NCBI GenBank assembly: GCA_025963425.1
Contig: JAOPUQ010000284.1
Coordinates: 1-11,487, forward strand
Length of the DNA stretch: 11,487 nt
Reading direction: 5' to 3'
Source: Modestobacter sp.
Lineage (GTDB): Bacteria > Actinomycetota > Actinomycetes > Mycobacteriales > Geodermatophilaceae
Shown: in pieces, positions 1-6,010 of the stretch
How positions within the stretch are numbered: position 1 is the first letter of the stretch
Layout of the letters: every line of letters begins with the position of its first letter
Position numbers and translations under genes: made by a program
Notes under the pieces: generated by a model
Told to the model about the DNA's origin: nothing
What the model saw: the letters and a program-made list of their open reading frames with translations, nothing else
Database searches by the model: none

Positions 1-421
1 GGTCGGGGTGGTTGGACACGATGACGGCGATCTCGGCGCGCAGGTCGCCGGAGCCGACCCGGTAGAGCAGCTCCTGCAGCCCGTGGTCGGCCTTGGACAC
101 GAAGACCGCCAGCCGCGGCTTGTGCGCGGCCTCGGTCAGGCGCCAGCTCAGCTGCCACTCCCCCGCCAGGGCCGCCAGCCCCGCCTCCAGGTCGGCCCGG
201 CGGATGGCCAGGTCGGCGAGGAAGAACTCCAGCCGCAGGGTGAACGTCCCACCCGAGGGGTCGGAGGAGTGCTGCTGGGAGTCGATGATGTTCGCACCCG
301 CGTCGGCCAGCAGCCGGCTCAGGGCCGCGACGATCCCCGGCCGGTCCGGGCAGCGGACGACGAGCCGGCCGACGTCGATGAAACGGGCCTCGCGGGGATC
401 GGGGTCGGACACGCGGCGCAT
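1..421 (-). CDS. purU: Formyltetrahydrofolate deformylase, N-terminal part (runs off the left edge)
   Basis: PurU hydrolyses 10-formyltetrahydrofolate to tetrahydrofolate and formate, balancing the one-carbon pool and supplying formate for purine synthesis. About 140 codons are visible. Residues about 18-95 form an ACT domain, beginning with VVRCPDRPGIVAALSRLLA and followed by ADAGANIIDSQQHS, the usual N-terminal signature of this family. The start of the formyltransferase domain follows, ending at the edge with IAVIVSNHPD, which matches the conserved segment where the hydrolase domain begins. The ATG at 421 is chosen because it precedes the ACT domain by a normal distance. No good ribosome binding site is visible, and an in-frame GTG at codon 4 or one six codons upstream is possible. 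It starts 38 bp after the LigD polymerase stop, so it may be cotranscribed with the repair genes. The catalytic domain lies outside the window. Confidence 0.9.
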   Translation of the reverse strand, partial: MRRVSDPDPREARFIDVGRLVVRCPDRPGIVAALSRLLADAGANIIDSQQHSSDPSGGTFTLRLEFFLADLAIRRADLEAGLAALAGEWQLSWRLTEAAHKPRLAVFVSKADHGLQELLYRVGSGDLRAEIAVIVSNHPD

Positions 422-459
422 CGTGTCAGAAATGGCCACTTCTGCGAGCAGCAGGGTGG

Positions 460-1377
460 CTAGACCGCGGGCAGCGACGCCCGCCGCCGGGCACCGACGT
501 CGAACAGGTCGCCCAGCTCCTCGACCCGGGCCAGCACGTCCTCGGTGCCGAAGCGCAACGTGTCGGGCTCGGCGCCCTCCCGGACGGCGTCCACCTCGTC
601 CCAGCCGATCGGCGTGGAGACCGTGGCGCCGGCCCGGGCACGCAGCGAGTAGGGCGCCACGGTCGTCTTGGCGGTGTTGTTCTGGGACCAGTCGACCAGC
701 ACCTTGCCCGGCCGCAGCGCCTTCTCCATCCGCCAGACGACGTCGTCGGGGGTCTCCCGGGAGAGGTCCTGGGCCAGCGCCTTGGCGTACCGGCTGGGGT
801 GGTCGGCGTCCCGGCACCGGATGGGCGCGTAGACCTGCAGCCCCTTGGAGCCCGAGGTCTTGACCACCGGGTCCAGCCCGTCGGCGACCAGCCGCTCGCG
901 CAGCCGGTGCCCGACCCGGGCGCACTCGGTGACCCCGGTGCCGGGGCCGGGGTCCAGGTCGAGCACCAGCAGGTCGGGGAGCTTGGCCTGGCCGCGGCTG
1001 CCCAGCTGCCACTGCGGGACGTGCAGTTCCAGGGCGGCCAGGTTCGCCGACCAGACCAGGTCCGGGACGGCGGTCAGCAGCACCATGTCCAGCGTCTCGC
1101 GGCCCTTGGTGCTGCCCGGGGAGGGCACGGTGGCGGAGCGCACCCAGGCGGGGGCGTGCCGGGCGCTGTTCTTCTCGAAGAAGGCCTGCCCGTCCACGCC
1201 GTCGGGCCAGCGGGTGAAGGTGACCGGCCGGCCGGCGACGTGCGGCAGGAGCACCGGTGCGATCCGGACGTAGTAGTCGATGACCTGCGCCTTGGTGAAG
1301 CCCAGCTCGGGGAAGAGCACCTTGTCCAGGTTGGAGACCTCGAGTTGGCGACCCTCGATGTGCACCCGCTGCCTCAC
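460..1377 (-). CDS. Stand-alone LigD-type polymerase/primase (NHEJ PolDom)
   Basis: Archaeo-eukaryotic primase-superfamily polymerase of bacterial end joining, which adds nucleotides, preferably ribonucleotides, at Ku-bound ends. The protein is 305 aa, about the size of an isolated Pol domain. Visible features are the N-terminal VSNLDKVLFPELGFTKAQVIDYY, the two metal-binding aspartates in LDLDPGPG (D140, D142), the phosphate-binding KTSGSKGL (173-180) and the third carboxylate in VDWSQNN (D229). The position after GSKGL is Gln181, where LigD polymerases such as that of Pseudomonas have His. The GTG at 1377 is chosen because AGGAGG lies 4 nt upstream; the longer frame from 1407 would add ten Arg/Gly-rich residues. 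It lies 61 bp downstream of the ligase gene on the same strand, so the polymerase activity normally fused in LigD is a separate protein here. Family assignment is firm; the exact end-joining role is inferred from context. Confidence 0.93.
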   Translation of the reverse strand: MRQRVHIEGRQLEVSNLDKVLFPELGFTKAQVIDYYVRIAPVLLPHVAGRPVTFTRWPDGVDGQAFFEKNSARHAPAWVRSATVPSPGSTKGRETLDMVLLTAVPDLVWSANLAALELHVPQWQLGSRGQAKLPDLLVLDLDPGPGTGVTECARVGHRLRERLVADGLDPVVKTSGSKGLQVYAPIRCRDADHPSRYAKALAQDLSRETPDDVVWRMEKALRPGKVLVDWSQNNTAKTTVAPYSLRARAGATVSTPIGWDEVDAVREGAEPDTLRFGTEDVLARVEELGDLFDVGARRRASLPAV

Positions 1378-1381
1378 GAGG

Positions 1382-1387
1382 CCTCCT
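1382..1387 (-). promoter_or_regulatory. Ribosome binding site of the LigD polymerase gene
   Basis: AGGAGG on the minus strand, 4 nt before the GTG at 1377. It decides the start over the longer in-frame ATG at 1407. Confidence 0.7.
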
Positions 1388-1438
1388 CGCCGGCGCTCGC
1401 CCGCCACCGTCGGCCTGCCGCTGTGCTCGCCGGTTCGC

Positions 1439-2935
1439 TCACGGCTCGACCACCACGTCGGTCGCCGGGAGGTCGGCCCGCAGGCCCCGCCAGGAGGGGT
1501 GCCGGAGCCGGCCCTCGCGGGTCCACTCGGTGAAGGCCACCTCGCCGACCAGCACCGGGGAGACCCAGTGCGCGTCGCGGGTGACCTCCCGGGGCAGCGT
1601 CCCGGCGAACGGTGACGTCGCCCGCGGGGTGACCGCCGCGGCCAGGTCGGCCAGCGCCTTGGCGGTGAGGCCGGTGCCGACGTGGCCGGCGAACACGAAG
1701 GCGCCGGTGTCGTCGTGCACCCCGAGCAGCAGCGACCCGATGCCGCCGGCCCGGCGGCCGGCGCCCGGCCGCCACCCGCCGACGACGACCGCCTGCGTGC
1801 GGATGTTCTTCACCTTGCGCCAGTCCGGGCCGCGCCCGCCGGGGCGGTAGGCCCCGTCCAGCCGCTTGGCGACGACGCCCTCCAGCCCGTTCTCCCGGCT
1901 CGCGGCCTGCACCCGTGACCCGCCGCCGCGGAACCACGGGGTGGTGACCCAGCGGTCGGCGGCCAGCCCGAGGGCGTCGAGCCGTTCGCGGCGCTCGGTG
2001 TAGGGCAGCCCCAGCAGGCTCTGCCCGTCCCAGGCCAGCAGGTCGAAGACCAGGTAGCTGACCGGCGCGGCGGCGGCCAGCCGGGCGGCCTCCGGCCCGT
2101 GGCGGTGGATGCGGCCCTGCAGGAGGCCGAAGTCCGGGCGGCCGGCCCCGTCGAAGGCGACGACCTCGCCGTCGAGGACCGCGTCGTGCCCGGCCAGCGC
2201 CGCGGGCAGTCGGGCCAGTTCGGGGTAGGCGTCGGTGACGTCGTTGCCGCTGCGGGCGCGCAGGGCGAGCCGGCCGCCCCGTACGTGGGCGAGCGCGCGG
2301 ACGCCGTCCCACTTGAACTCGAAGCCCCAGCGCTGGTCGGTGTCGGCGGGCAGCTCCCCCGCGGCGGCCAGCATCGGCGGCAGGTCCTCCGGGACCCCGG
2401 CCGCGATCGGCTCCCCGACGGCCGGGTCGGGGTCGAGCTTGCGCACGTTCCAGGTGCCGTCGGGCAGCCGGAACAGCACGTAGCGACCGGTCAGCCGGGC
2501 ACCGTCGAAGGCCACGGTGACGTGGTCGTCGGCCCATTTCTCGGTGGCGTAGCGGCCGGCGTCCCAGATGCCGACCTCGCCACCGCCGTACTCACCGGCG
2601 GTGATCGTTCCGCTGAAGGAGGCGTACTCCAGCGGGTGGTCCTCGGTGGGCACGGCCAGCCGGTTGAGCCCGGGCTCGGTGGGCGGCCCCTTGGGCACCG
2701 CCCAGCTCTTCAGCACGCCGTCGCGCTCCAGGCGCAGATCCCAGTGCACCCGCTCCCCCGCGCCGGGCGCCCGCCCGCGCGGGGTGTGGTGCTCGTGGAC
2801 GACGAAGGTGTCGTCGTCCCCGACGGGCAGCGGCTGCCCGGCAGGGGGCACCGGCTCGGCGGTGCGGGCCGGGTCGCGCTTGGCCCGATAGGGACCCAGC
2901 GGGTCGGCCACGGCGGGCAGGTCGGACGGCGGCAT
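1439..2935 (-). CDS. ligD: LigD phosphoesterase-ligase fusion (ATP-dependent NHEJ DNA ligase)
   Basis: A 498-aa two-domain protein. Residues about 43-170 form the 3'-phosphoesterase domain, which trims 3'-phosphate and ribonucleotide ends. Likely metal and phosphate ligands are H49, H64, D66 and R68 (in VHWDLRLE) and H100 (in EDHPLEYA). Residues about 185-490 form the ATP-dependent ligase. The adenylated lysine is K208 in FKWDGVR, followed by RSGND (228-232), LDGEVV (254-259), YLVFDLL (294-300), EGVVAKR (352-358) and WRKVKNI (372-378). The OB-fold carries VGTGLT (419-424) and RHPSWRGLR (478-486). The order is PE-Lig with no polymerase domain, unlike mycobacterial Pol-PE-Lig LigD. The loop between H49 and H64 is about nine residues longer than in classical LigD. 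The ATG at 2935 lies 18 bp after the ku stop without a clear ribosome binding site, suggesting translational coupling to ku. Confidence 0.95.
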   Translation of the reverse strand: MPPSDLPAVADPLGPYRAKRDPARTAEPVPPAGQPLPVGDDDTFVVHEHHTPRGRAPGAGERVHWDLRLERDGVLKSWAVPKGPPTEPGLNRLAVPTEDHPLEYASFSGTITAGEYGGGEVGIWDAGRYATEKWADDHVTVAFDGARLTGRYVLFRLPDGTWNVRKLDPDPAVGEPIAAGVPEDLPPMLAAAGELPADTDQRWGFEFKWDGVRALAHVRGGRLALRARSGNDVTDAYPELARLPAALAGHDAVLDGEVVAFDGAGRPDFGLLQGRIHRHGPEAARLAAAAPVSYLVFDLLAWDGQSLLGLPYTERRERLDALGLAADRWVTTPWFRGGGSRVQAASRENGLEGVVAKRLDGAYRPGGRGPDWRKVKNIRTQAVVVGGWRPGAGRRAGGIGSLLLGVHDDTGAFVFAGHVGTGLTAKALADLAAAVTPRATSPFAGTLPREVTRDAHWVSPVLVGEVAFTEWTREGRLRHPSWRGLRADLPATDVVVEP

Positions 2936-2953
2936 CGACGGGGCGGCGCGGGG

Positions 2954-3976
2954 TCAGGCGGTCTTGCGCGGCCGGGCGGCCCGCTTCGCCGGCTTCTCCG
3001 CCGCGTCACCGGCGGCCGCCGCCTTCTTCGCCGGGGCCTTCGCGGCAGCCTTCTTGGCCGGCGCCTTGGCCGGGGCGGCCTTCGTGGCCGCGGCTCGCTT
3101 GGCGGGTCGCTTGGCCGGGGCGTCGTTCTGGGCGGCGTCGTCCTGGGCGGCGTCGTCCGGTGCGCTGTCGGCGGCCTCGTCGTCCGTGCCGGCCGGTGCC
3201 GTGCCCCCGGCCCGCTCGACGCTGCGGCGCAGCGCGCTCATCAGGTCGACCACGGCTCCACCATCGGCCTCCGCGGCCTCCGGCACGGCCTGGACCTCAC
3301 CGCCGGACTGTTTGGCCTCCAGCAGCGCGGTCATCGCCTCGCGGTAGTCGTCGGTGAACGCGCCGGCGTCGAAGTCGCCGGCCATGGTGGAGATCAGCGA
3401 CTCGGCCATCTGCAGTTCCTGCGGACGCACCGGCACCTCCTCGTCGAGGAAGGCGAAGCCGGGCCGGCGGATCTCGTCGGGCCAGCGCATCGTGTGCAGC
3501 ACCAGCACTCCCTCGCGCACCCGGAGCGCGGCCAGCGACTCCCGCTGCCGGATGGCGATCTTGGTGATGGCGACCTGGCCGGCGTTCTCCAGCGCGGTGC
3601 GCAGCAGCACGTAGGGGCGGGTGGCCACGCCGTCGGGCTCCAGGTAGTACGTCTTCTCGAAGTGGATCGGGTCGATCTGCTCCTGGGCGACGAACTGCAG
3701 GACCTCGATCTCGTGCTTGGTGGCCAGCGGCAGCTCGTCGAGGTCGGCGTCGGTGAGCACGACCAGCTGGCCGTCGGGGAGCTCGTAGCCCTTGGCGATG
3801 TCGCCGTACTCGACCTCCTCGCCGTCCACCGAGCAGACCCGCTTGTACTTCACCCGGCCACCGTCGGTCTTGTGCACCTGGTGGAACCGGATGTCGTGGT
3901 CCTCGGTGGCGGAGTAGAGCTTCACCCCGATGGAGACCAGACCGAAGGAGACCGCGCCACGCCAGATCGACCGCAC
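2954..3976 (-). CDS. ku: Ku protein (bacterial NHEJ end-binding factor)
   Basis: Homodimeric ring protein that threads onto double-strand break ends and recruits LigD. The protein is 340 aa. Residues 1-255 form the conserved Ku core, beginning MRSIWRGAVSFGLVSIGVKLYSA, with GYELPDGQLVVLTDADLDEL and DPIHFEKTYYLEPD typical of the family. Bacterial Ku is usually 270-300 aa; the excess is a tail. Residues about 264-286 are Asp/Ala/Gln-rich, from a 15-bp tandem repeat in the DNA. Residues 287-340 are Lys/Ala/Pro-rich with repeated PAKKAAA units, resembling histone H1-like tails. Basic Ku tails in other actinobacteria promote DNA binding and end bridging, so that role is inferred here. The GTG at 3976 has AGGAGG 5 nt upstream. 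It is the first gene of a run with ligD and the polymerase, and a perfect 8-bp inverted repeat sits 20 nt upstream. Confidence 0.97.
   Translation of the reverse strand: MRSIWRGAVSFGLVSIGVKLYSATEDHDIRFHQVHKTDGGRVKYKRVCSVDGEEVEYGDIAKGYELPDGQLVVLTDADLDELPLATKHEIEVLQFVAQEQIDPIHFEKTYYLEPDGVATRPYVLLRTALENAGQVAITKIAIRQRESLAALRVREGVLVLHTMRWPDEIRRPGFAFLDEEVPVRPQELQMAESLISTMAGDFDAGAFTDDYREAMTALLEAKQSGGEVQAVPEAAEADGGAVVDLMSALRRSVERAGGTAPAGTDDEAADSAPDDAAQDDAAQNDAPAKRPAKRAAATKAAPAKAPAKKAAAKAPAKKAAAAGDAAEKPAKRAARPRKTA
3022..3085. repeat. Degenerate repeats encoding the Lys/Ala/Pro tail of Ku
   Basis: Imperfect repeats on the coding strand giving alternating PAK and KKAAA units near the Ku C-terminus (about residues 298-318). 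They look like low-complexity coding expansion. The boundaries are approximate. Confidence 0.55.
3119..3160. repeat. 15-bp tandem repeat in ku, about 2.7 copies
   Basis: Plus-strand units of the form GGCGTCGTYCTGGGC begin at 3119 and 3134, with a partial copy from 3149. Read on the minus strand they encode DDAAQ-type units in the acidic linker of Ku. A multiple of three keeps the frame, so copy number could vary between strains without breaking the gene. Confidence 0.75.
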
Positions 3977-3995
3977 GACCGCCTCCTGCCACGGA

Positions 3996-4017
3996 GTGCT
4001 GTCACCCGCGACAGCAC
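3996..4017. promoter_or_regulatory. Perfect inverted repeat upstream of ku
   Basis: GTGCTGTC (3996-4003), a 6-nt spacer, then GACAGCAC (4010-4017): an 8-bp perfect dyad. The near arm is 20 nt from the ku start codon and just outside the ribosome binding site. It could be a repressor operator or a hairpin in the 5' untranslated region. No -35/-10 pair is convincing next to it. Confidence 0.5.
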
Positions 4018-4094
4018 GACAAGATCGCAGGATAGGTCCGCGCGCGGCCCTCCGGCGCGGTGAGGGCGCTCGCCGACGCCCCGCACCACCCCGA

Positions 4095-4111
4095 GGGGTC
4101 AGATGGACCCC
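4095..4111 (-). terminator. Short hairpin just after the DUF1360 gene
   Basis: GGGGTC and GACCCC (6-bp stem, 5-nt loop) begin 4 nt past the DUF1360 stop. There is no U-tract. It could be a weak terminator or an RNA-stabilising hairpin separating this gene from ku. Read-through into ku, 138 bp further on, cannot be excluded. Confidence 0.35.
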
Positions 4112-4114
4112 CGG

Positions 4115-4681
4115 TCAGGACTCCCCGTCGCGGCCCGGTCGCAGAGCGCCGTTCTGGATGGCGTCGTAGGCGAACTGCAGGACGTCGGAGCCGGCCACCA
4201 TCGCCATCGTCAGTGCCGCCAATCGGGTGGCCCGCGGTGCGGCCACGTAGCTGAGCACGAAGCCGGTGCCCACCCACTGCGCCAGGCAGAACGGACAGGT
4301 GAGCAGCTCGCCGATGGCGTGCTTGACCCCGCCGTGCTCGCGGACCTCCTCGGCGATCTCCGCCTCGCCGGAGGTTCCCTGGTAGCTGGTGAACGGCGCC
4401 CGGATCGGGCTTGTGACCGGGTCCTTGGCGATCCGTCGGGCCAGCCGGAACGTGCCCACGGTCAGCAGGGCGAAGTCCGCCAGCGGGATACGGGTGGGCA
4501 GCTCGCGGCCGGAGACCCGGATGGCGGCCGCGGCGGCGGAGACGAGCGAGACGTACACGCCCATCGCGCCCAGGTCCGCGGCCAGCGGACGTTCCTCGCC
4601 GTTGGTGTACTCCTGCTGCTGGGCCTGGGCCCACCGGCGGACCGGTCCACCGATCCGCTGCACGCCTTCTGCCATCGCCAT
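4115..4681 (-). CDS. DUF1360 family membrane protein
   Basis: A 188-aa predicted membrane protein of the DUF1360 family, recognised from the segment LLTCPFCLAQWVG (about 127-138) and overall layout. Hydrophobic stretches lie at about 35-55, 66-82, 132-148 and 152-172. C129 and C132 form a CPFC pair that could bind metal or be redox active; this is not established. A charged segment with GEAEIAEEVREHGG (105-118) precedes it. No enzymatic role is known to me for the family. The start is ATG 4681 or ATG 4675, two codons apart. A GCAT-N16-GGGTAG motif ends 9 nt before the ATG at 4681, which would give an almost leaderless message. It lies upstream of ku on the same strand with a 138-bp gap, and diverges from the DUF5709 gene. 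Stress-sigma control is inferred from the promoter motif. Confidence 0.88.
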   Translation of the reverse strand: MAMAEGVQRIGGPVRRWAQAQQQEYTNGEERPLAADLGAMGVYVSLVSAAAAAIRVSGRELPTRIPLADFALLTVGTFRLARRIAKDPVTSPIRAPFTSYQGTSGEAEIAEEVREHGGVKHAIGELLTCPFCLAQWVGTGFVLSYVAAPRATRLAALTMAMVAGSDVLQFAYDAIQNGALRPGRDGES

Positions 4682-4690
4682 GCGTTCCCG

Positions 4691-4716
4691 CTACCCCCGG
4701 GGACCCGCAGCCATGC
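4691..4716 (-). promoter_or_regulatory. Stress-sigma-type promoter motif before the DUF1360 gene
   Basis: On the minus strand GCAT (4716-4713), 16 nt, then GGGTAG (4696-4691). This fits the GNNT-N14-16-GGGTAC/T pattern known for Streptomyces SigB-type sigma factors, with G for the last base. The start codon follows so closely that the transcript would be nearly leaderless. Confidence 0.45.
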
Positions 4717-4738
4717 CGACCGCTGGGACGGGACTCAC

Positions 4739-4763
4739 GCATGCAGGCCCGGCCGGCGGGTAG
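4739..4763 (+). promoter_or_regulatory. Stress-sigma-type promoter motif before the DUF5709 gene
   Basis: GCAT (4739-4742), 15 nt, then GGGTAG (4758-4763): the same elements as on the opposite strand 23 bp away. A start near 4770 would leave about 78 nt of leader before the ATG at 4848. Confidence 0.45.
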
Positions 4764-4847
4764 AGCGTGCTCACGACGCCGGTCACCCGGCCGGCTCCAC
4801 CCGTCGCGACGACGGAGACCCGCGCCAGCGCGGACGAGGAGGAACCC

Positions 4848-5267
4848 ATGACCGAGCCCGAGGGCCAGACCGCCCGCGACATCTCCTACGAGGACGACGG
4901 CGTTCCCGAGATCGCCGACGACGACCGCCCCACCACGGCGCTGGCCGAGGACCCCCAGTTCGCGCCGGTCCCCGGCGAGCAGCCCAACGCCAGCATCGAC
5001 TTCGGCACGACCGCCGAGGAGCAGTCCGAGGGCGAGTCCCTGGACGGCCGGCTCGCCCGGGAGGAGCCCGACGTCGACGAGCAGTCCGGCGTGCGGGCCG
5101 CGGAGTCCCCCGAGCGCACCGTTCCCCAGCTGGACCAGGACCTCGACGCCGACCGGCTCGACGACTCGGGTACCGACCGGGTCGGCGACGACGTCGTCGC
5201 CACCGCCGAGCCCCCCACCGGTGGGGAGGGGCCCGAGGAGCGGGCGGTGCACGTCGTCGAGGGCTGA
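4848..5267 (+). CDS. Acidic DUF5709 family protein
   Basis: A 139-aa, strongly acidic, probably largely disordered soluble protein. The pattern matches DUF5709, an actinobacterial family of unknown function: N-terminal SYEDDGVPEIADDD, central ASIDFGTTAEEQ, then GESLDGRLAREEPDVD, and a Gly/Glu-rich end. No catalytic motif, signal peptide or membrane segment is visible. The ATG at 4848 is chosen because AGGAGGAA (4837-4844) lies directly upstream and the family signature starts soon after; the in-frame ATG at 4767 would add 27 low-complexity residues. It is preceded by a GCAT-N15-GGGTAG motif and followed by 249 bp before the STAS gene. Members of this family are often annotated near stress genes; a role in stress is only a guess here. 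Confidence 0.85.
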   Translation: MTEPEGQTARDISYEDDGVPEIADDDRPTTALAEDPQFAPVPGEQPNASIDFGTTAEEQSEGESLDGRLAREEPDVDEQSGVRAAESPERTVPQLDQDLDADRLDDSGTDRVGDDVVATAEPPTGGEGPEERAVHVVEG

Positions 5268-5324
5268 TCGCGGGGGTGCTCCCGCCCCGTCCGCGGTGGC
5301 CGGCGGGGTCCCTCCGGGGGCTGA

Positions 5325-5371
5325 GTGGTGCCTGGACAAACGCTCAACTAGGTTGGGCACCACGGTTGAGC
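5325..5371. promoter_or_regulatory. Two interlocked inverted repeats upstream of the STAS gene
   Basis: Pair A is GTGGTGCC (5325-5332) with GGCACCAC (5356-5363). Pair B is GCTCAAC (5342-5348) with GTTGAGC (5365-5371). All arms are perfect. The two pairs interlock, so they could not both form as simple hairpins. A -10-like TAGGTT (5349-5354) sits between the arms. The rest of 5268-5516 holds short GC-rich dyads and a -10-like TACCCT (5460-5465), but no strong -35. Confidence 0.5.
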
Positions 5372-5459
5372 AGCCAGCCGTCGGCCTGCCCGGAGAGGGC
5401 CGGCCGTGTCCCGTGTTCGGCGGTGTCCGGGCGACGGTCGGCCGGATGAGGTGCGGCAG

Positions 5460-5465
5460 TACCCT
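5460..5465 (+). promoter_or_regulatory. Possible -10 element of the STAS gene
   Basis: TACCCT fits the actinobacterial TANNNT -10 pattern and would start transcription about 45 nt before the GTG at 5517. No matching -35 hexamer is seen at 16-18 nt, so this is weak. Confidence 0.25.
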
Positions 5466-5516
5466 GTCCGACGAACGGGTGCCCTGAAGCACCGCCCCTG
5501 AGAGGAGCTGCAGTCC

Positions 5517-5915
5517 GTGACCTCATCTGATCTGCCCGCCGAGGGTCTGCGCGACGTGTCCGCCCCGTCCGACAGCGGCGACGCGCCCTTCGACGACGTG
5601 ATCACGCTGTCGACGTCCAATGACGGTGACGGCACGGTCACCGTGACGGTCATCGGCGAGGTCGACACCTTCACCGCCCCGGTCCTGCGCGCGTCGCTCG
5701 ACACCCAGCTGGAGCAGCAGCCCAACGAGCTGGTCATCGACCTGTGCGGCGTGCAGTTCCTGGGCTCCGCCGGGCTGGCCGTCCTCGTCGAGACGCAGAA
5801 GTCGGCCCGCTCGCGGGACGTCGACCTGCGCCTGGTGGCCAACACGCGTGCGGTGACCCGCCCGCTGGAGGTCACCGGCCTGATCGACCTGTTCACGATC
5901 GGCGACAAGAGCTGA
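5517..5915 (+). CDS. STAS-domain anti-sigma-factor antagonist
   Basis: A 132-aa cytoplasmic protein. In partner switching, the unphosphorylated STAS protein binds the RsbW-type anti-sigma factor and frees the sigma factor; phosphorylation of its serine reverses this. Residues about 40-128 form the STAS fold: VTVTVIGEVDTFTAPVLR (41-58), then ELVIDLCGVQFLGSAGLAVL (71-90). The segment FLGSAG aligns with FMDSSG of Bacillus SpoIIAA and keeps the phosphorylatable serine as S84, with Gly for the preceding Asp and Ala for the next Ser. The first 25 residues are a flexible acidic extension. The GTG at 5517 has AGAGGAG about 9 nt upstream. It is monocistronic, ending in a strong terminator. The likely partner is the RsbW-like protein at 7315, which is inferred because other RsbW proteins may exist elsewhere. 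Confidence 0.93.
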   Translation: MTSSDLPAEGLRDVSAPSDSGDAPFDDVITLSTSNDGDGTVTVTVIGEVDTFTAPVLRASLDTQLEQQPNELVIDLCGVQFLGSAGLAVLVETQKSARSRDVDLRLVANTRAVTRPLEVTGLIDLFTIGDKS

Positions 5916-5936
5916 CCTCTGGCTCGACCGCACCAC

Positions 5937-5974
5937 GCACGACGGCGCCCCGCTCCCGCGGGGCGCCGTCGTGC
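5937..5974. terminator. Bidirectional terminator between the STAS and topoisomerase IB genes
   Basis: A perfect 17-bp stem, GCACGACGGCGCCCCGC (5937-5953) and its complement (5958-5974), closes a TCCC loop. It lies 21 bp after the STAS stop and 36 bp from the convergent topoisomerase stop. There is no long U-tract, as is common in high-GC actinobacteria. Confidence 0.88.
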
Positions 5975-6010
5975 TGTCCGGGCCCGGCGATCCGGCTGCC
6001 CGGGTGCCGG

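Noticed and set aside
1378..1407. Upstream ATG start for the LigD polymerase
   Set aside because: Adds ten Arg/Gly-rich residues; the GTG at 1377 has a good ribosome binding site.
3022..3160. Repeat region in ku as a CRISPR or mobile element
   Set aside because: Repeats are in frame, short, and code for a normal Ku tail; no spacers or terminal repeats.
2099..4063. 654-codon plus-strand open frame opposite ku and ligD
   Set aside because: Its translation is Gly/Arg/Val/Leu low-complexity without domains, and it lies antisense to two firmly identified genes; GC-rich shadow.
5268..5310. Short GC dyads after the DUF5709 gene as a terminator
   Set aside because: Stems are only 5-6 bp with long or irregular loops and no U-tract; too weak to call.
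4103..5449. 448-codon plus-strand open frame across the DUF1360/DUF5709 region
   Set aside because: Crosses two recognised genes in a wrong frame and becomes Arg/Pro-rich; no ribosome binding site.
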